Assembly (NCBI GenBank): GCA_050258375.1
Contig: JBLMYQ010000018.1
Coordinates: 1 to 35,275 of the forward strand
DNA from: JBLMYQ01 sp050258375
GTDB taxonomy: Bacteria; Bacillota; Clostridia; Acetivibrionales; UBA4821
Length of the DNA: 35,275 nucleotides
Reading direction: 5' to 3'
Positions 32,149-35,275 of the stretch are shown here, piece by piece. Made by a program: the position numbers and the translations under genes. Under the pieces are notes generated by a model that saw nothing but the letters and a program-made list of their open reading frames with translations, did not search any database and had not been told where the DNA came from. Position 1 is the first letter of the stretch; each line of letters opens with the position of its first letter.

Positions 32149-34368
32149 ATGAAAAAATTATCAGGATTCTTTATTTGTCTTTTTATAATCCTATCTATAA
32201 GCTCAATACAGGTTTTTGCGGCAATCAAGCTCGTTTATGATGGTAAGGTACATATCTATAATGAAAGACCTGTATCTTTAATTGTCAATAATAAAATTCT
32301 TAAGCCTAAAGTTCCACCGGTTGTTCTAAATCAGACAACCCTTGTTCCTGCAAGGGCAGTTTTTGAAGAGATGGGAGCAAAGGTTTTCTGGAAGCAGTCT
32401 ACAAAGCAGGTAACAATAAAAAGTACAAAAAACACAATTGTATTAGTTGTTAATAGTGATGCTGCTGTTGTTAATGGTAAGAAAGAAAAACTCACAATTC
32501 CGGCGAAGGTTATTAATGAAAATACTATGATTCCTTTAAGGTTTGTTTCTGAAAAGTTGGGTATGGAGGTTAAGTGGAACGCCGATAGTTACAGCATAAA
32601 CATATCTGACAAGAAGACCGGAGATGATTCTTCAAAAGAGTCAGATACTAACACAACAAAGCCAGACCAAAATGGAGCTTCAGGTCAAATTGAAAAAAGC
32701 AATACCGGAGTTATTAATAATATCAATTTTCAGAGCAGAAGCGAAGAAACACTAATTAGGATTGAGTCAGATGTGGAATTTTCAGACTTTTCTAAACTTG
32801 AGCTCAATGAAGAGGGCAAATCCTTTAGGCTTGTAATAGATATTCCAGATAGGTCAATTGTTATTCCACAATTGACAATTCCCATAGAGGACGGAAGGAT
32901 TATTAAAATTCGTTCTGCACAATATCAAGAGTCACCCAAAAAGGTTCGGATAGTTTTAGATATGAATACAAAGCGTTCATACAATATTAATTATTCTGAT
33001 GATAAAAAAGCTTTGATGGTTTCTGTTGGCGGAACTGTGTCACAAAACAATAATACAAATCCTTCACAGAATCAAGATACTATTAAAGATAGCGGAAATT
33101 CTAAGGGAACAATAGACGACTATGAGTATCTGAATTCAAGACTTGGAGAGGAAAACAGTATTGCGGTTAAAGATGAAGAAGAAAAGATTTGTGTAACCAT
33201 AAATAAAAGAAGTGAACAGAAATTTAAAGCTCAAAGAGTTACAGCTCCGAATTCAATTGAGGTAGATATCAATAATGCTGCTTTTAAAGAACAAAGCTTT
33301 ATGATACCCGTAAGCAGTGCTCCTATAACATCTATAGGAGCAGAACAGGCTAACTCGGCAGGAGGCAAAATAATTATACAAACAGCAGCTCAAGTTCCTT
33401 TCCAAGCTATTGAGGAGCCGACAAGCTTTAAAATATATATATATAAGGAAGGATATAAAAATATTAGCTATGAAAATTCAGGGGCAATTTCTACATTGAT
33501 TATTTCAAATGCTGATACGACTAAACAGATAATTGTTGAACAGGATGCAGATAAGAGCCAGGCTAAAATACTTTTGCCAGAAGGGCTGGTTAATACAGAG
33601 CAGCAATCTATGTATATTAATGATGGAATGGTTGAGGGGCTTGAAATAGGTGAGGAAAAGGATTCCGGGCGTGAGATTGATATAAAGTTTTCTAATAAAT
33701 CAAAGATATCCTATTCTATTAGAACTGATACCAGGAAAAATATTTATGTGTACTTTTTTGCAAGAGACAAGGTTAAGGTTCCGGATGGAGATATTTTAAT
33801 TGCTATAGATGCAGGCCATGGCGGTAGTGATCCTGGGACAGTATATAAAGATAAAAATGGAGTGGTAAAGGTCAAAGAAAAGGATTTAAACCTTGATATT
33901 GCATGCAAGCTGAATAAAATACTTACGGATTTAGGGATTCCTACAATCATGACCAGGACTAAAGATGAAAGAATAGAGCTTCATCAAAGAACTGTTCTGG
34001 CAAATAGTATGAAGGCAGACCTTTTTGTGAGTATACATAATAATTGGATTGACAGTCCAACGGTTGCGGGAACTATGACGCTTTATTTCCCATATGATAA
34101 TGATGATAACGGATTGACAAGCAAGAGGTTTGCGCAAATAATGCAGGAGGAATTGTTAAGGACAGTTGATACTAAAGATAGAAAAATTGTATCCCGACCG
34201 GATTTGGCTGTACTTAACTCATCCGATATGCCAGCTGTCTTAGTTGAATGTGGATTTGTTTCAAATGAATCAGACAGAAACAAGCTTACAACAGCAGAAC
34301 ATAGAGAAAAAATTGCAGAGGCTATATATACGGCAATTATTAAAGCACTGGGTGAGCTCGAAAAATAA
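32149..34368 (+). CDS. N-acetylmuramoyl-L-alanine amidase with copper-amine-oxidase-N and AMIN domains
   Basis: This secreted cell-wall hydrolase cuts the amide bond between muramic acid and the stem peptide. The 739-residue protein has a signal peptide (about 1-24, cleaved near VFA-A), a copper-amine-oxidase N-terminal-like domain (about 30-155; LVPARAVFEEMGAKVFW and MIPLRFVSEKLGMEVKW repeats), a low-complexity linker, AMIN-like beta domains (about 185-300 and further beta regions to 540) and a C-terminal amidase_3 domain (about 550-737). Its zinc ligands are H557 (DAGHGG), E577 and H630 (SIHNN), with catalytic E700 (VECGF). AMIN domains usually target septal peptidoglycan. TTTGGAGG precedes the ATG. 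The DivIVA-like gene follows 85 nt later. Confidence 0.93.
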   Translation: MKKLSGFFICLFIILSISSIQVFAAIKLVYDGKVHIYNERPVSLIVNNKILKPKVPPVVLNQTTLVPARAVFEEMGAKVFWKQSTKQVTIKSTKNTIVLVVNSDAAVVNGKKEKLTIPAKVINENTMIPLRFVSEKLGMEVKWNADSYSINISDKKTGDDSSKESDTNTTKPDQNGASGQIEKSNTGVINNINFQSRSEETLIRIESDVEFSDFSKLELNEEGKSFRLVIDIPDRSIVIPQLTIPIEDGRIIKIRSAQYQESPKKVRIVLDMNTKRSYNINYSDDKKALMVSVGGTVSQNNNTNPSQNQDTIKDSGNSKGTIDDYEYLNSRLGEENSIAVKDEEEKICVTINKRSEQKFKAQRVTAPNSIEVDINNAAFKEQSFMIPVSSAPITSIGAEQANSAGGKIIIQTAAQVPFQAIEEPTSFKIYIYKEGYKNISYENSGAISTLIISNADTTKQIIVEQDADKSQAKILLPEGLVNTEQQSMYINDGMVEGLEIGEEKDSGREIDIKFSNKSKISYSIRTDTRKNIYVYFFARDKVKVPDGDILIAIDAGHGGSDPGTVYKDKNGVVKVKEKDLNLDIACKLNKILTDLGIPTIMTRTKDERIELHQRTVLANSMKADLFVSIHNNWIDSPTVAGTMTLYFPYDNDDNGLTSKRFAQIMQEELLRTVDTKDRKIVSRPDLAVLNSSDMPAVLVECGFVSNESDRNKLTTAEHREKIAEAIYTAIIKALGELEK

Positions 34369-34453
34369 TTTTGATAAAATTATATAAAAAATGAAGGATT
34401 TCACACTTTTCTATTGAATTAATCAAATATCACATGAACATGGAGGGATCAGA

Positions 34454-34885
34454 ATGGATATTGAAGCGAAATTTCGGACATCTGCGATGGGATATAATAA
34501 AAATGACGTAAATGAATATATAGAACAATCTGCTGAAGAGTATCAGACAAAGATTAAAGAAAAAGATGATGAACTGGTTAAACTTAGAAATCAAATTAAG
34601 GAGCTTAAATCACAAGTTGAGGATACTTCAAAAAAGACAACCGAAAGTAATGATGAAAAGACTAAAATAGCTGATGTACTTATTAAAGCACAAGCAACTG
34701 CTGAAAGTATTCTTGAAGAAGCAAGACAATCTGCTATTGAAGAAAAAAGAAAGATTGAAGAAGATATAGAAAAAGAAAGAGAAAGACTTGTTGATTTAAA
34801 ATCTGAGCTTAAGAAGCTTAGAGATTCAGTAACAGAAACCTTAAAAATAATTGAAAAAGATATAAATAATTATGTTGAGGAATAA
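34454..34885 (+). CDS. DivIVA domain-containing coiled-coil protein
   Basis: This 143-residue cytoplasmic protein has a DivIVA-type N-terminus (FRTSAMGYNKNDVNEYIEQ, residues about 7-25), which in the family senses membrane curvature at septum or poles. It continues as a long Glu/Lys-rich coiled coil to the end, broken near residue 63 by a polar stretch. AGGAG-like GGAGGG lies 8 nt before the ATG. It follows the septal-type amidase, suggesting a joint role in cell-wall growth or division. It is shorter than the main DivIVA and may be a paralogue. Confidence 0.82.
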   Translation: MDIEAKFRTSAMGYNKNDVNEYIEQSAEEYQTKIKEKDDELVKLRNQIKELKSQVEDTSKKTTESNDEKTKIADVLIKAQATAESILEEARQSAIEEKRKIEEDIEKERERLVDLKSELKKLRDSVTETLKIIEKDINNYVEE

Positions 34886-34907
34886 TTAGTAGGTAAAGAC
34901 ATAAGCA

Positions 34908-34940
34908 CGAGAGTGTAATTGATAACTCTCGGCTTTTTTT
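34908..34940 (+). terminator. Terminator after the DivIVA-like gene
   Basis: CGAGAGT/ACTCTCG (34908-34914 with 34925-34931) with a 10-nt loop is followed by GC and seven T. Confidence 0.82.
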
Positions 34941-34983
34941 ATGATGTAGTAAAGTTTGCCCCGGAGCCATTCTGTGACTACAT

Positions 34984-35024
34984 TTCATAAAAGCTTCATA
35001 TATGAACTTTTATTCTTTTATGAA
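34984..35024. repeat. Nested inverted repeat upstream of the rRNA promoter
   Basis: A perfect 10-bp pair TTCATAAAAG/CTTTTATGAA (34984-34993 with 35015-35024) encloses a perfect 12-bp palindrome TTCATATATGAA (34995-35006). Confidence 0.6.
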
Positions 35025-35138
35025 TACATACCGTAGAAAAAGAGCGAAATAGAGTGAATGAAGTAGCATGGAGCAATATGATATATATTAGCTAATGAAA
35101 AAAGGAAAAAATAACAGAAAAAAAGGGATAAAAAACAG

Positions 35139-35168
35139 TTGACTTGTGAGAAAACATAGTGCTATAAT
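35139..35168 (+). promoter_or_regulatory. rRNA operon-type sigma-A promoter
   Basis: TTGACT (35139-35144), an 18-nt spacer and a perfect TATAAT (35163-35168) follow an A-rich UP-like tract. Transcription should start near 35175. Confidence 0.85.
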
Positions 35169-35174
35169 AACAAA

Positions 35175-35275
35175 GCTGTCGCACTTAAAGGGCGAGACAA
35201 CAGGTAAAAACAGCGAATGCACATTGAAAAGTGAACAGAGAAGAGAAGAGTAAAACCTTGTGAGAACCGTAAAAG
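35175..35275 (+). other. rRNA operon leader (16S gene beyond right edge)
   Basis: The leader begins GCTGTCGC and can fold back with ACAGC (35175-35179 with 35210-35214). It contains CATTGAAAAGTGAACAGA (about 35222-35239), close to the TTGAAAAxTGAACA phrase found ahead of 16S rRNA in many Firmicutes. The 16S rRNA itself is not inside the window. This call rests on promoter strength and that leader phrase. Confidence 0.7.

Larger units (their letters stand above)
34886..35138. other. Intergenic stretch before the rRNA promoter
   Basis: It holds a terminator, a nested palindrome at 34984-35024 and an A-rich tract (about 35098-35136) directly upstream of the rRNA promoter, which would fit a UP element. 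No ORF is seen. Confidence 0.55.

Noticed and set aside
34365..34383. Terminator after the amidase gene
   Set aside because: An 8-bp stem exists but is made only of A-T pairs with a 3-nt loop and no T-tract; readthrough into the DivIVA-like gene is more likely.

Overview
The window looks like the chromosome of an anaerobic, endospore-forming clostridium, probably near the Ruminiclostridium/Acetivibrio group. The evidence is AT-rich DNA with strong GGAGG ribosome binding sites, a SigK-type sigma factor, a [4Fe-4S]-type PurF, a TM1266-family hydrogenase-system regulator, a copper-amine-oxidase-N domain on a cell-wall amidase, and a DivIVA protein. Genus placement is an inference. I see no tRNA, CRISPR array, prophage or intact insertion sequence. 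Most genes are on the + strand; three lie on the - strand (12780-14243, 26436-26744, 29544-29990).

Layout. 1-3721: 3' part of a copper P-type ATPase, then a cysK-metY sulfur amino acid pair. 3944-5827: a SigK-like sigma factor, a possible 31-codon ORF, and a lipoprotein polysaccharide deacetylase. 5903-9542: RluB-type pseudouridine synthase, a cation/Ca exchanger, and the polyamine pair speE-speB (agmatine to putrescine to spermidine). 9788-11735: a TerC-like membrane protein and class II fructose-bisphosphate aldolase. 11736-14243: an accessory-looking stretch with structured repeats, two small uncharacterised ORFs and a convergent gene fusing about eight TPRs to a SUFU-like domain. 14534-20762: purL (single chain), purE, purF and the TM1266-like ACT regulator. 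20874-24985: a FapA/DUF342 protein, glmM and an unrecognised 287-residue protein. 25088-29990: rarA, a stand-alone CBM25-like protein, a nucleotidyltransferase fused to a mutase-like domain whose catalytic loops are lost, and an unrecognised Cys-containing protein. 30351-34885: ruvB-queH-DUF2905 (overlapping or abutting), a large AMIN/amidase_3 cell-wall hydrolase and a DivIVA-like coiled coil. 34886-35275: an rRNA-type promoter and leader; the 16S gene should begin just past the right edge.

The stretches most worth a second look are: (i) 11736-14243, where the 3' flanks of fba and of the TPR-SUFU gene carry the same structured motif in inverted orientation around two orphan ORFs; (ii) the 820-residue nucleotidyltransferase/pseudo-mutase at 27050-29512 beside an intracellular starch-binding-type module; and (iii) the short SigK paralogue with a possible micro-ORF. 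I found no complete, clearly new multi-gene system; these are candidates.
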